Assembly (NCBI GenBank): GCA_002478225.1
Contig: DLMV01000032.1
Location: forward strand, 25,477 to 67,061
DNA length: 41,585 nucleotides
Reading direction: 5' to 3'
Origin: Deltaproteobacteria bacterium UBA7527
GTDB taxonomy: Bacteria; Desulfobacterota; Syntrophorhabdia; Syntrophorhabdales; Syntrophorhabdaceae
Shown here: positions 1 to 9,413 of the stretch, piece after piece
How positions within the stretch are numbered: the stretch's first letter is position 1
How the letters are laid out: each line of letters begins with the position of its first letter
Notes under the pieces: model-generated
The model's input: only the letters and a program-made list of their open reading frames with translations
Databases searched by the model: none
What the model was told of the DNA's origin: nothing
Position numbers and translations under genes: made by a program

Positions 1-38
1 CAAATATCAAATGTTCCAAACAAGTGCCTTCCAGCACG

Positions 39-130
39 TTTTGAATTTTGAATATTCGAATTTGTTTAGGATTTCGATATTATAATTTGGTGCTTGATTT
101 TGTTATTATGAGCTATCAGCTATGAGCTGC
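39..130. repeat. Degenerate AT-rich word repeats downstream of the operon
   Basis: Two kinds of short degenerate repeat lie here. Positions 39-104 are variations on a GAATTTTGAATATTCGAATTT-like theme. Positions 107-130 repeat the word TATGAGCT/ATCAGCT. No ORF with coding character is visible, and the stretch follows the last gene of the minus-strand operon. No clear stem followed by a T-tract was found, so I do not call a terminator. Confidence 0.55.
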
Positions 131-436
131 TTATTCGTACACTATATTGATGTTGTCTAGGTATTCCGACAGCGCCTCGATCTGCCGGGAGATCTCTTCT
201 GTATCCATTTTTTTTGTCGATTCTTCGATCAATTTCCCTATCTCTGTTATTGCATCGAAGCCGTAGCCTCCGCCGCTGCCTTTCATGCTGTGACCAAGGA
301 CCCTTATGGTCTCAAAGTCGCTCTTACCCATGGCTTCCTGAATTAATTCGATATCCCTGCGCCTATTCTCAAGGTAGCGTGGGATGAGGTCCTCAAGGTC
401 TTTGTCTATTTTGATGGTAAAAGCGTTGTGGTCCAT
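131..436 (-). CDS. Stand-alone HPt (histidine phosphotransfer) protein
   Basis: A 101-residue protein made of a single HPt four-helix-bundle domain. The phosphoacceptor is His49 in the motif RVLGHSMKGSGGGYGF, which matches the HPt signature (HxxKG). There is no membrane segment, so it should act in the cytoplasm. It passes phosphate from the REC domain of a hybrid kinase to the REC domain of a final regulator. It lies 6 bp downstream of the hybrid kinase gene on the same strand and is the last gene of the exopolysaccharide-type operon, so that kinase is the obvious donor. No DNA-binding response regulator follows it; the final acceptor must be encoded elsewhere. The REC-HD-GYP proteins of the plus-strand cluster are candidates (inference). 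Confidence 0.88.
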   Translation of the reverse strand: MDHNAFTIKIDKDLEDLIPRYLENRRRDIELIQEAMGKSDFETIRVLGHSMKGSGGGYGFDAITEIGKLIEESTKKMDTEEISRQIEALSEYLDNINIVYE

Positions 437-442
437 GGCATG

Positions 443-3400
443 TCATTCCTTGTCGGTATACTGTTTATGTGCTGAGGTCTTTTTTGTATATGCAGCTATT
501 GCATATAAGAGGTCATTTTTTTTGATCGGTTTTGTCAAATGCCCGTTGAAGCCCGCGTCATAACTTTTCCGTATCTCTTCCTGAAAGGCATAGGCAGTGA
601 GGGCAAGAACAGGGGTGGGCTCGCGGTTATTCGATCTTTCCCAATCCCGAACCTCTTTGGTTGCTGTGTAGCCGTCCATGACAGGCATCTGGATATCCAT
701 AAGGACAAGGTCATACGTCGCGGTCTTATATTTTTCCACCGCGGCCAACCCGTTGTCGGCTATATCGATCACAAAAGGTGTTTTCTTTAAGAATGACAGG
801 ATGAGCAGCCTGTTATCCTCGGAGTCATCTACAAGGAGTATGCGCAGTGGTCTTAATATTTCTCGTTCAGGCATTGCCGCAACAGCGGCAGGTTCCGTCT
901 GCGGTCTTTCTTTCTGAAGCTGAAAATTGGCGGTAAAATAGAACGTGCTCCCGACGCCGACAGAACTCGAAACCCATATCCTGCCCCCCATAAGCTCGAC
1001 GAGGCGTTTTGATATGGTCAGGCCGAGCCCGGTTCCACCGTATTTCCGCGTCGTCGAGGAATCGGCCTGCGTGAATTTCTCAAATATCCTGCTGACCTTA
1101 TCATCGGGTATACCGATGCCGGTATCACGTATAGAGAAGAGGAGGGTTGTTGTGTCCGAAGCCTCCTTATTCACCTCCAGGACCACCTCACCATTGTCTG
1201 TAAACTTTACGGCATTTCCGAGAAGGTTGAGAATGACCTGCCCGAGCCGGTGAGGATCCCCGATCAAATGGACCGGCACATCAGAGAGGACATTGCAGGA
1301 AAGCCCGATCCCTTTGTCGCGTGCGCGTATTGCCATGATGCCGCACGCCTTATCCAACAGCTCCTGAAGGTTGAACTCTGTTGCCTCAAGTTCGAGGTAG
1401 CCAGCTTCGATCTTTGAGATATCGAGAATATCGTTGATTATGTTCAAAAGGTTCTCCCCTGCATGCATGAGGGTCTCGGCGTATCTTTTTTGTTCATCAT
1501 TGAGAGGCGTTTCCATCATCAGCTCGGCCATACCGATGATAACATTCATAGGTGTTCGTATCTCATGGCTCATGACTGCGAGGAAATCGCTCTTGGCCTG
1601 GTTGGCGCTCTCCGCAGCTTCTTTTGCCTTCTGAAGCTCCTGCTCATAGAGCTTGATCGCGGTAATATCTTCCTGGATGCCGACAAAGTGGGTTATCGCA
1701 CCGCTCGTATCTTTCAGCGGCGAAATAGATGCCGAGACCCAGTAGAATTCGCCGTTTTTCTTTTTGTTATGAAAAATACCCTGCCATTCTTCACCGGACG
1801 TTATGGTGTCCCACAACTCCCTGTATGTCTCTTGCGATGTCTCGCCTGATCTCAAAATGCGTGGCGTTTGACCAAAGACCTCTGTTTTTTCGTAGCCTGT
1901 TACTTGAATGAATTTAGGGTTGACATATTCTATGGCCCCGTCTGTGTCAGTGATGATGACAACTGCGGAGCTGTGCTCAACCGCCCTGTATAATTTTTGC
2001 AGTTCCTCTTCAGCCTTCTTCCGCTCCGTTATATCCCGCAATATCCCCGTGAAGATACGCCTGTTTCCGAGATCAGCTTCGCTTATAGAAAGTTCAACAG
2101 GAAACATGGTTCCGTTCTTACGACGGCCAAGGACCTCCCGTGCGGTGCCGAGCACCTTGGATCTGGCGCCCTTGAGATATGCCTGAACATATTGATCATT
2201 CCTGCTTTGGTGCGGATCTGGCATAAGGATGCTTACATTGCGGCCTATCACTTCATCGGCAGCATAGCCGAATATCTTTTCTGCCGCCTGGTTGAAGCTT
2301 TCAATGATCCGATCCTCATCGATCGTAATAATGCCGTCAACGGTCGTGTTCATGATAGAACTGATCCTTGCCTCCCTTTCCTTGAGGTCTTCCAGGGTTC
2401 TCTTTAAAGATGCTTCGCGGTCATGGAGCCTCTTCAGCATCTCGTTGAACGAAAAGGCCAGTGCCCCTATCTCGCCCCCAGTTTCCACGCTGACAGATCT
2501 GAGACGCTCATCGGCCCTGCCTATGGCCTCTGCCTGAGAGGCAAGATGAGAAAGAGGGGACAAGCTCCTCCTCATAACGATGAGGATGATCAGTATTGAT
2601 AAAAAGATGCCAAGTGCCGTGTAGCCTGCCATGTACCACCGCTCTTTTAAAAGAGGCGCATACGCCTCCTTGACGGGATAGTTGGCGGCCAGTATCCAGT
2701 CGGTGTTCTGGAACCGCTTAAATGTTCCAATAACGTGCAGGCCCCTCGATGTGACCGTTTCTCCGCTCCCCTCGAACCACTCGTTTATTGCCTTATCGAA
2801 CAGCCTATTTGCGCCGGGCGGCATGTCTTTCTGGAGGACCCTTGTCTTATCGGGATGAACGATGATGGTCCGGTCTGCATTATACAGGTACATATAGCCT
2901 GTTCTTCCTATCTTTACTTTCGCAATTCCACCAAGGAATGTGTCTTTTGTGAGGGAAACGGAACCCCCAAGGATGGCGGCAAGTTCACCCTTCCTATTGA
3001 ATATAGGCACCGTAAACATCACAACAGGATCAAATGGCGGTTTTATGGATCGGTATGGCTTTGATATATAAGGCACTCTTGTCTTGGCCGTATACTGAAA
3101 ATACTCCCTGTAGGACAGGTCTTTCCCGTAGCGCTCCGGCGAGTAAGGTACCTCACCTATGACCCTGCCGGTCTTCGAATAGAGAAGTATGCCATTATCA
3201 AAAAATGTTCTTATAAAAAACCTTGTTTCAACGATCTTTTCAAGATGCTTCTGCATGGCTGGATAGTTATTGAGGTCGTCGATAGGGATGATCCTGGATA
3301 CGCTGATGAGTATCTTCTGTGCTTCCTTTATCTGAGTGTCTATATCTCTTGCTATCTTTGAGGTGAGCTCAAACTGCTGGTCTGCTACTGTTTTTTTAAA

Positions 3401-3517
3401 ATGTTCCTCAAAAGTGCTTTCGAACATGAGCGCGCCTGCGGCAAAGATAAACAGGAAGAGGACCGAAACTACGGTTGCCATCTTTGTTTTGAGGCTGAAT
3501 CCATGCATTCTCATCAT
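443..3517 (-). CDS. Membrane hybrid histidine kinase (dCache-HAMP-PAS-PAS-HisKA-HATPase-REC)
   Basis: A 1024-residue sensor kinase. Domain order: TM1 (about 13-32), a periplasmic double-Cache region (about 35-290), TM2 (about 297-315), HAMP (316-370), PAS1 (385-500), PAS2 (508-625), HisKA with His651 in SHEIRTP, and HATPase with N-box Asn764/Asn768, DTGIGI and GTGLGL. A C-terminal receiver (about 890-1015) carries Asp941 in LMDIQMPVMDGY. The periplasmic domain has the Cache hallmark YREYF...PVVMFTVPIFN. It should sense a small extracellular ligand, autophosphorylate, pass phosphate to its own REC and then to the HPt encoded 6 bp downstream. Its start lies directly after the GH26 stop codon, with AAGGAA in the end of that gene acting as ribosome binding site. 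Several Met codons (1, 2 and 4) could be the start. Confidence 0.92.
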   Translation of the reverse strand: MMRMHGFSLKTKMATVVSVLFLFIFAAGALMFESTFEEHFKKTVADQQFELTSKIARDIDTQIKEAQKILISVSRIIPIDDLNNYPAMQKHLEKIVETRFFIRTFFDNGILLYSKTGRVIGEVPYSPERYGKDLSYREYFQYTAKTRVPYISKPYRSIKPPFDPVVMFTVPIFNRKGELAAILGGSVSLTKDTFLGGIAKVKIGRTGYMYLYNADRTIIVHPDKTRVLQKDMPPGANRLFDKAINEWFEGSGETVTSRGLHVIGTFKRFQNTDWILAANYPVKEAYAPLLKERWYMAGYTALGIFLSILIILIVMRRSLSPLSHLASQAEAIGRADERLRSVSVETGGEIGALAFSFNEMLKRLHDREASLKRTLEDLKEREARISSIMNTTVDGIITIDEDRIIESFNQAAEKIFGYAADEVIGRNVSILMPDPHQSRNDQYVQAYLKGARSKVLGTAREVLGRRKNGTMFPVELSISEADLGNRRIFTGILRDITERKKAEEELQKLYRAVEHSSAVVIITDTDGAIEYVNPKFIQVTGYEKTEVFGQTPRILRSGETSQETYRELWDTITSGEEWQGIFHNKKKNGEFYWVSASISPLKDTSGAITHFVGIQEDITAIKLYEQELQKAKEAAESANQAKSDFLAVMSHEIRTPMNVIIGMAELMMETPLNDEQKRYAETLMHAGENLLNIINDILDISKIEAGYLELEATEFNLQELLDKACGIMAIRARDKGIGLSCNVLSDVPVHLIGDPHRLGQVILNLLGNAVKFTDNGEVVLEVNKEASDTTTLLFSIRDTGIGIPDDKVSRIFEKFTQADSSTTRKYGGTGLGLTISKRLVELMGGRIWVSSSVGVGSTFYFTANFQLQKERPQTEPAAVAAMPEREILRPLRILLVDDSEDNRLLILSFLKKTPFVIDIADNGLAAVEKYKTATYDLVLMDIQMPVMDGYTATKEVRDWERSNNREPTPVLALTAYAFQEEIRKSYDAGFNGHLTKPIKKNDLLYAIAAYTKKTSAHKQYTDKE

Positions 3518-4555
3518 TTATTCCTTCATAAAGCGCTTGATCCAGTTATGGGAAGAAGGCGCTCCTGATTTTATAAGCGATATATAGCTTCTGTCGCCGC
3601 CGCTATTGATGCGCCAGTCGAGCTCTTTGTTTGACTGGAACCAGACGATGCCCTCTATTTCCAGTTTTTCCGATACGCTTATGGCGTCTCGTATCCATTC
3701 TGTTTTGTCGCCGCCGTGCAGGGTTGTAGCAGTTTCAAAGATAATAAGCGGTTTTGATGGAGAGAGCGCGCGCAATTCCTTGCAGGGAGGTGCAAATATC
3801 TCTCTAAAGGTCTTCCAACTGCTTTCCCAGCCATGTTTTTTCTTCTTCCGTGTTGTTCCCCAGTTGTAGCCATCCACGCCAAGGATATCAACGAAGTCGT
3901 CCCCTGGGTAATAGTTTGAAAGGACGTTCCAGGTGGCAGAAGGGGCGTATGAGGTGTTTGGCACCGATTCAGCGTTCGGGCAGAATACCCACAGAACGTT
4001 ATGGACCCCGGCATTTTTGAACAGCGCAACAACGTGTTGGAACATTTTTTTGAAAATGGCCGGGCTTTGAGGCCCATATTCATTCTCTTTTGTGCCCCAA
4101 TGGTATCGCTTGATATTCATCTCGTGGGCAAACCTTATTAAAACTGGTTTTTTCCATGCCCCGGCGCTTTCTGCAAATCGTTTGATGTACTGGTCATATT
4201 CGCCGTTCAATAGCTGCATATAGGGGATCATGACCTCTTTCCCATCATGGTAGTACATAGGTTCCCAGGTAATGCATGGGATTGCCTCCCTGTTCCAGAT
4301 TGACTCAAGGCTTTCGAGAGGGAAGCCTGACTTTGCAATATCCCCAGGAGGCGGCCATTGAAGGAAAAAAACAACTATCTCTGCTTTTAATCCTGTCTCC
4401 TCTTCCACTGCCTTTAATTTTTGTTCTGTTATCGGGTATCCGTCAAGGGCAAAGCCCCACATGGGTGTTCCGGCGGCATACGTGACTCGAATACCCGATA
4501 GACAAATACCGATCACCAATAAATACCCAATAAAAAATGATCGAATACCAATCAT
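3518..4555 (-). CDS. Secreted GH26 family glycoside hydrolase (beta-mannanase-like)
   Basis: A 345-residue protein. The ORF stays open upstream, but I chose the ATG at 4555 because it overlaps the glycosyltransferase stop codon (ATGA) and starts a signal peptide (hydrophobic IGIRSFFIGYLLVIGICLSG, cleavage near TYAAG). The catalytic domain shows the GH26 signatures: acid/base Glu145 in RFAHEMN and nucleophile Glu274 in KPLIIFETAT, followed by the typical DKTEWI. GH26 members are retaining endo-beta-1,4-mannanases, with some beta-1,3-xylanases and lichenases, so the substrate is probably a beta-linked mannan- or glucan-like chain. Its position right after a cellulose-synthase-like GT2 suggests a periplasmic trimming role like BcsZ in cellulose or PelA in Pel synthesis, rather than food digestion. 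Family assignment is firm; polymer identity is inference. Confidence 0.85.
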   Translation of the reverse strand: MIGIRSFFIGYLLVIGICLSGIRVTYAAGTPMWGFALDGYPITEQKLKAVEEETGLKAEIVVFFLQWPPPGDIAKSGFPLESLESIWNREAIPCITWEPMYYHDGKEVMIPYMQLLNGEYDQYIKRFAESAGAWKKPVLIRFAHEMNIKRYHWGTKENEYGPQSPAIFKKMFQHVVALFKNAGVHNVLWVFCPNAESVPNTSYAPSATWNVLSNYYPGDDFVDILGVDGYNWGTTRKKKKHGWESSWKTFREIFAPPCKELRALSPSKPLIIFETATTLHGGDKTEWIRDAISVSEKLEIEGIVWFQSNKELDWRINSGGDRSYISLIKSGAPSSHNWIKRFMKE

Positions 4556-6192
4556 TCTTCCACCGGTTTGTTGAAGTAGAAGATGGAGGAGAGTATGCCC
4601 GCGTGATAGAGACACCAGAACGTGTTAACGAGTATGCCGCCGAACGGTTCCTGTTCGTATAAGAGCCTGTTCATCCCCCATACGGCTGCTGAAAAACATA
4701 TTGCCAGCATCGTTAGCTGCGCCCACATTGCCTTTAAAGGGAGTGCCCGGCTCTTTCCCTTTGGCGTAATGCCGAAAGTGCCTTTAAACCCAAGAAGCGC
4801 AAGAACGGCGGATTTCATGAACACTGGAAAAGTCACAAAGGTAAGCAATTGACCCGTTACGAGGTCCTTGATCGCGTAGTTTCGCTGTTTCAAGGTCCAG
4901 TAAAAGGTCATAAAGGTGACAATGATGTAAGGAAAAAAGACGAAGAAATAAAATTCTGGCTTTGCGAAATAGACCGGCACATTAAAGAAAAGATAGATCG
5001 TAGGGCAGGTGATCATGAAAAAGAAGACAAAGCCGATAAAGTACCAAGTGCTTGACAGAAAGTATTCCCACCACTGCAGGAAGGTCAAGGCGCTTGGCTT
5101 GATGAGAAAACGGCCTATTACCCTCGGGAGCAGGCCGATCGTGCCCAGCGACCACCGGAACTGTTGTTTGAAATATCCACCCAGATCCTCAGGGCCCATC
5201 TGAAAGGTGCGTACCCTGTTCAGATATGTGGTTTTCCACTTTTTGAGGTGGAATTGGAGGGAAGTGGCAAAATCTTCTGTCACGGAGGATTCATCAAAGC
5301 CCCCAACATCTTGCAGGGCCTCTCTCCTGAAGAGCACGTTGGTGCCGCAGCAAAATGTAGCGTCCTTGGAGGCCTTGCCTTCGCATATGTATTCATAAAA
5401 GACCGTCTGCTGGAGGCCGGCGGCACGCGCAATACGGTTGGACTCAAAGTTGATGTAATACTGAGGTGTCTGAATGAAGGCGAGCCTATTGTTGCTCTCC
5501 ATGTGGGCAACCAGCGGCTCCAGGAAGTCCGGAAGCGGGTTAGAGTCAGCATCAAAGACGACCAGATATCTCTCTGTCCCTGATTTTATCTTTCCTGAAT
5601 AGTTATAGAACTTGAACCCTTCTTTTACCTCGCCGTTGAGATACTGCAGAAAATCGTTGATGATCCCGGCCTTTGCCCCGTGCCATTTCCTTCTGAAGAG
5701 ATCGACGCCGATATGCTTGCAGAGCTCCTCGACGGACCTTTGATACGCCTCCATGTTCTCCGGCGTGTCCCACTTGGTGTCGTATCGCGTATCGTCGAGA
5801 AAATAGATGTATTTGTTCGGATATGAGAGGTTGTAAAAGGTAATAAGCGAATTCCTTACCACCTCAAGAGGTTCTTTATATGACGGCATAATAACAGCAA
5901 CCGGAGGATAGTAATCGATCGTCATCAGCGGTTCTTTTTGAATGGCAAGGGTTCTTCTGGACCAGGCCACAGAAAAGATCTCAAAAAAGTAACCAATTCC
6001 ATGGATAAGGATAAAGATCTCTGACAAAAGAAGGAAGAAGGCAACAAGTTTTTCATACCAGGCGAAATCGGTGATAAAGAAGAGAAAGATCCTTGTAATG
6101 AGGTAGATCGCGGCAAAGACCACCGCGGCAATAGGCAGCGCCATGACCAATACTATCTTGAGAGATGAGAGCCGTGGTGTCTTATGTTCCAT
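4552..6192 (-). CDS. Cellulose-synthase-like processive GT2 glycosyltransferase, no PilZ domain
   Basis: A 546-residue inner-membrane protein. Two N-terminal TM helices (about 14-40 and 46-71) precede a GT-A domain with every motif of processive beta-glycosyltransferases: DDT (133-135), DADSN (214-218), TED (305-307) and QQFRW (343-347). Four to five TM helices follow (about 368-540). This is the BcsA/CesA arrangement, in which the chain is extended and pushed through the membrane. Unlike BcsA it ends right after the last TM helix and has no PilZ domain, so direct c-di-GMP activation through PilZ is not expected. The start is 1 bp after the stop of the TPR/barrel exporter (TAA-C-ATG) and its stop overlaps the GH26 start, so translation is probably coupled. 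The sugar donor cannot be read from sequence. Confidence 0.9.
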   Translation of the reverse strand: MEHKTPRLSSLKIVLVMALPIAAVVFAAIYLITRIFLFFITDFAWYEKLVAFFLLLSEIFILIHGIGYFFEIFSVAWSRRTLAIQKEPLMTIDYYPPVAVIMPSYKEPLEVVRNSLITFYNLSYPNKYIYFLDDTRYDTKWDTPENMEAYQRSVEELCKHIGVDLFRRKWHGAKAGIINDFLQYLNGEVKEGFKFYNYSGKIKSGTERYLVVFDADSNPLPDFLEPLVAHMESNNRLAFIQTPQYYINFESNRIARAAGLQQTVFYEYICEGKASKDATFCCGTNVLFRREALQDVGGFDESSVTEDFATSLQFHLKKWKTTYLNRVRTFQMGPEDLGGYFKQQFRWSLGTIGLLPRVIGRFLIKPSALTFLQWWEYFLSSTWYFIGFVFFFMITCPTIYLFFNVPVYFAKPEFYFFVFFPYIIVTFMTFYWTLKQRNYAIKDLVTGQLLTFVTFPVFMKSAVLALLGFKGTFGITPKGKSRALPLKAMWAQLTMLAICFSAAVWGMNRLLYEQEPFGGILVNTFWCLYHAGILSSIFYFNKPVEE

Positions 6193-6193
6193 G

Positions 6194-9100
6194 TTAAAAT
6201 TGATACCTTAATGTCGCCCACAGTCCATTCGCATTCCACTGGGGCGAACTGTGCCACAGGGCCTTCAGCCCAACGGTCCATCGCTTGCTGAACTCATGGT
6301 ATATCTCTCCTTCGATCTTTGCCGAGGGGTTGTTCTCCGAATCGGCGCCAAAGGAGACCTTGAGGTCGTAGAACCTGAGCTCGTTGCCGCAAAAGAACAG
6401 TTTCGAATAATCGTGTCGCCATTCAAAGGTGATCGCAGTGCCTTTGTAATTCTTTGGCGTCCAGTAAGGGTAGACAATATCCACAAGGTTATTCCCTCTG
6501 TAGGTATAGACATTTTCATGCTGGGTATTGCGGTATTCGCCGAGCAGGCTGATCTTGAATATCTTTGGATGGTCTGTTACGGCATACCCCAGGGCAAGAG
6601 AATAATGCTTTCCTTCATTGTTGTCATTGTAGGATATGAATTGTGCCTTTCCGTCGAGATCAAGCTGCCGTGTAAAGTTCGCGCGGACTCCAAGCCACCA
6701 GTTGTCAGCCTGTATGCCATGCTTTAGTCCAAAGTAGTTGTATAATTCATCGGTCCTTTCATAGCCGCCACCAATGTGGACGTATTCCTTAAGGTTGAGC
6801 CATGCGCCAGCCTTTCCTGTGTTCTTTGCGCCCAGCTCGTCATTCGCATAATCCTTGTACGTCCAGCTTGCCTCTCCCGCCACATACTGGTTGAAAACGC
6901 CATGAAAGCCGAAGGTGAAACCTGTCGCCCTGTATGTCCTGTGGTTAAGAACAGGCCTTTCGAACCATTGGTTGAGGGCAACGTTGAAATGATATTGACA
7001 AAAGACCGGCAGGTCGAAAGTAAGGTCAAACCGGTTCCTCGTTATCTGCGCAAGATCGCCCCTGCCGTCCTCCATCCAGTAAGAGTGGTCAAATTTGAGC
7101 GAAGGGTTCTTTCTGATCTGCTGTCTTTCCAGAGCAATGCCGGCAAGATTATGGTACGGGTCGATATTGAGAAGACGGTCATAGATGGCCTTTTCCCTGC
7201 CGCATAAACCGAGAGAACATTCAACCTGGGCGTAGTCGAAATACGCCTCCTCGTTCTCTGGATTAAAGCGGATAAGCTCTTCATAATAGGGCATAGAACG
7301 CGAAAATCGCTTATCCCATGAGAGTTTTTTCGCCTTGCTTTCAAGGACTATCGCCTTTTGTGTCCTGTATGCCGGCAGCAGGTCCACCATCACAGAATCT
7401 ACTTGATCATTTTTTTTGAGACCTTCTCCGAACTTCTCGTATCCCTGGTAGATCGAACCCTGGTCGATCTTTCCCTTAAGTTGACTGTATTCCGCAAGAA
7501 GCTGCTTATCGGCTGAGGCTTCAGCAATTGGCCTTATCTTTGGCAACAACAGGCTATCTACAGATGGGCTGAGAAGGGAAGCATATATCTCCATTGCTTC
7601 ATTTACCATCTTCCCCCACATTGCGACGCGCGCCATTTCTCTTAATGGAAGGGGATCACCAGGATTGAGCGTATGGATGTGCTTGTACAGCGCAATCGAA
7701 TCACGGTATTGCTTTGACCATCCAAGGACCCTTGCGTGCTCTATAAGGATCTTTGAGCTGCCGGGAAAATCCTTCTCAAGCTCCTCGTAGGTTTTTATGG
7801 ATTGCCCATACTGCAGATTGACGCCAAATGTCTGGGCGAGGGCGATCTTCGCAGGGGCATATTCAGGATCATTGTCAAGGGCATCCTGAAGCAACAGGAT
7901 AGCCGTCCCGAAATATCCATGCTGCGCGTAAAGGTTTGCCCAAGCGGTAAGTTTTGCAGGACTATATCGGTTGCCTTTCCGTAATTTCTCAATAAAAGAC
8001 CTTTCCTGAACGGCGTGAGGTCCTACCGCGCAGAACCAGGCCTCAATATCGTCAGTTCCGGATTCAAGAGCCCTATTGAACATCTCTTGCGCCTTTTCAT
8101 GATGCTTTTCCCGAAGATAGGCATTCCCAACGCCGAGATAACCCTGAACCTCATTTCCCTTCAGTCCCGCCAGCAGCATGTATATCTCCCGAGCATCATG
8201 AAACCTTTTTAGAAAAATGAGGGCCTTTCCTTTTACTGCAAGGGCCTCCGGGTTCTTCGGATATGCCGAAAGGACATGGTCTGCGTACGCAATGGATCGC
8301 TCAAAATCCTTTTCCTGGAGCTTAAGCGTTGCAAGCCCAAGAAGGGCGTCGATATTGTTTGGGTCTTTCAGGAGCAGCTTGCGGTAGACGCCTTCGGCCT
8401 TTTCATATTGCTGTGCGCTCGCATATACCTTTGCAAGTTTAAGGGCGGTAGAGAGGTCCCCTGGGTCCTTTTTCAATTGGCCGGCATAGACCCGTTCTGC
8501 CCTGTAGAAGTCACCCCACAGATTCATCCTGTCGGCATAACGTAAAAGTAATTTGTTGTCGCCGGGCCTTCCAATGAGCACCTTTTCGTACAGCTCTTTG
8601 CATCTTTTTGCATGGCCACGGTCCGCCTCGATATCGGCAACCTCAACGAGCAGTTCCGTATCATCGGGGTACCGGGCAAGGAGCTGTTCGAGGACCGCAA
8701 GGGATTTTTTCTGGTCATTGCGTCTCGTGTAAAGGCGGGCGACCTCTACAGCGATCTCTTTGTCGTCAGGATGACCTTTGTAGAGATCGAGAAGGAGGGG
8801 GAGGGCATCATCATCCTTCTTGTTCCAGCTTAACGCAAGGGCGAGCTTCTTTTTTGTCTCTGCTGACGTTGGGTTTATCTGATATGACCTTTTATAATAT
8901 TTTACGGCCTCAGAAAGACCGCCGCTGTAGAGATATACGTCCCCTGCCGAACGGTTAACGTACTCGTCATCAGGTTTCAGTGCAAGGACCCTTTTCAATT
9001 TGTCCAGCGCATCAGTATACTGTTTAAGCCGCGCGTAAACGGCTGCCATCTCCGTGAGGACAACAGCGTTTTGGGGCTGTTCGCCAATGAGTATCTCGTA

Positions 9101-9283
9101 CTCGCGGATAGAATCCTTGAGCGTCGCGTCATCGTATGAGAGGACCTGTGCAAGCGCCAGCCTTGCATAAAAATCCGAGATGGCCTCTTCCGGCGGGACG
9201 ATAGTCTTTTCAGAGGCAGAAGCGGGAAAGGTGGAGACAAGAAATAGCGACAGGGAGAGCATCAATAATAAGCAGCAGCGCAT
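6194..9283 (-). CDS. TPR-rich outer-membrane beta-barrel exporter (BcsC/PelB/PgaA-like)
   Basis: About 1029 residues from the chosen start. A Sec signal peptide (MRCCLLLMLSLSLFLV...ASA) is followed by some 15-18 tandem TPR units (for example ALDKLKRVLALKPDDEYV), and then a C-terminal part of about 300 residues rich in alternating aromatic strands that ends in ATLRYQF. A terminal Phe of this kind is the outer-membrane barrel signature. This is the layout of BcsC, PelB and PgaA: periplasmic TPRs guide the nascent polysaccharide to an outer-membrane pore. The ORF is open to an ATG at 9412, only 1 bp after the upstream stop. That would add 43 residues, part of them translated from a 7-bp repeat, in front of the signal peptide. 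I prefer 9283 because of the signal peptide, although it lacks a clear ribosome binding site. Confidence 0.85.
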   Translation of the reverse strand: MRCCLLLMLSLSLFLVSTFPASASEKTIVPPEEAISDFYARLALAQVLSYDDATLKDSIREYEILIGEQPQNAVVLTEMAAVYARLKQYTDALDKLKRVLALKPDDEYVNRSAGDVYLYSGGLSEAVKYYKRSYQINPTSAETKKKLALALSWNKKDDDALPLLLDLYKGHPDDKEIAVEVARLYTRRNDQKKSLAVLEQLLARYPDDTELLVEVADIEADRGHAKRCKELYEKVLIGRPGDNKLLLRYADRMNLWGDFYRAERVYAGQLKKDPGDLSTALKLAKVYASAQQYEKAEGVYRKLLLKDPNNIDALLGLATLKLQEKDFERSIAYADHVLSAYPKNPEALAVKGKALIFLKRFHDAREIYMLLAGLKGNEVQGYLGVGNAYLREKHHEKAQEMFNRALESGTDDIEAWFCAVGPHAVQERSFIEKLRKGNRYSPAKLTAWANLYAQHGYFGTAILLLQDALDNDPEYAPAKIALAQTFGVNLQYGQSIKTYEELEKDFPGSSKILIEHARVLGWSKQYRDSIALYKHIHTLNPGDPLPLREMARVAMWGKMVNEAMEIYASLLSPSVDSLLLPKIRPIAEASADKQLLAEYSQLKGKIDQGSIYQGYEKFGEGLKKNDQVDSVMVDLLPAYRTQKAIVLESKAKKLSWDKRFSRSMPYYEELIRFNPENEEAYFDYAQVECSLGLCGREKAIYDRLLNIDPYHNLAGIALERQQIRKNPSLKFDHSYWMEDGRGDLAQITRNRFDLTFDLPVFCQYHFNVALNQWFERPVLNHRTYRATGFTFGFHGVFNQYVAGEASWTYKDYANDELGAKNTGKAGAWLNLKEYVHIGGGYERTDELYNYFGLKHGIQADNWWLGVRANFTRQLDLDGKAQFISYNDNNEGKHYSLALGYAVTDHPKIFKISLLGEYRNTQHENVYTYRGNNLVDIVYPYWTPKNYKGTAITFEWRHDYSKLFFCGNELRFYDLKVSFGADSENNPSAKIEGEIYHEFSKRWTVGLKALWHSSPQWNANGLWATLRYQF

Positions 9284-9286
9284 TAA

Positions 9287-9321
9287 CGTGAAACGTGAAA
9301 AGTGAAAGGTGAAAGGTGAAA
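9287..9321. repeat. Five tandem 7-bp units (NGTGAAA)
   Basis: On the plus strand five consecutive heptamers read CGTGAAA, CGTGAAA, AGTGAAA, GGTGAAA and GGTGAAA. They lie immediately upstream of the signal-peptide Met codon of the TPR/barrel gene, where a ribosome binding site would be expected, and inside the longest possible ORF. A 7-bp unit is not a multiple of three, so gain or loss of a unit would shift the frame between the two possible starts. Confidence 0.8.
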
Positions 9322-9413
9322 AACAAAAGATCGATTCTTTATGTAAGCTATCTATTTCCAATGACGTATCGGGGTTCAATGCCATTTTTCCTATCAAGGT
9401 GTCCATATTCATG

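Noticed and set aside
3679..4083. Antisense and alternative-frame ORFs throughout, for example at 3679-4083, 6251-6727, 13446-14102 and 27425-28201
   Set aside because: They lie inside well-supported genes, lack family motifs and ribosome binding sites, and read as frame shadows.
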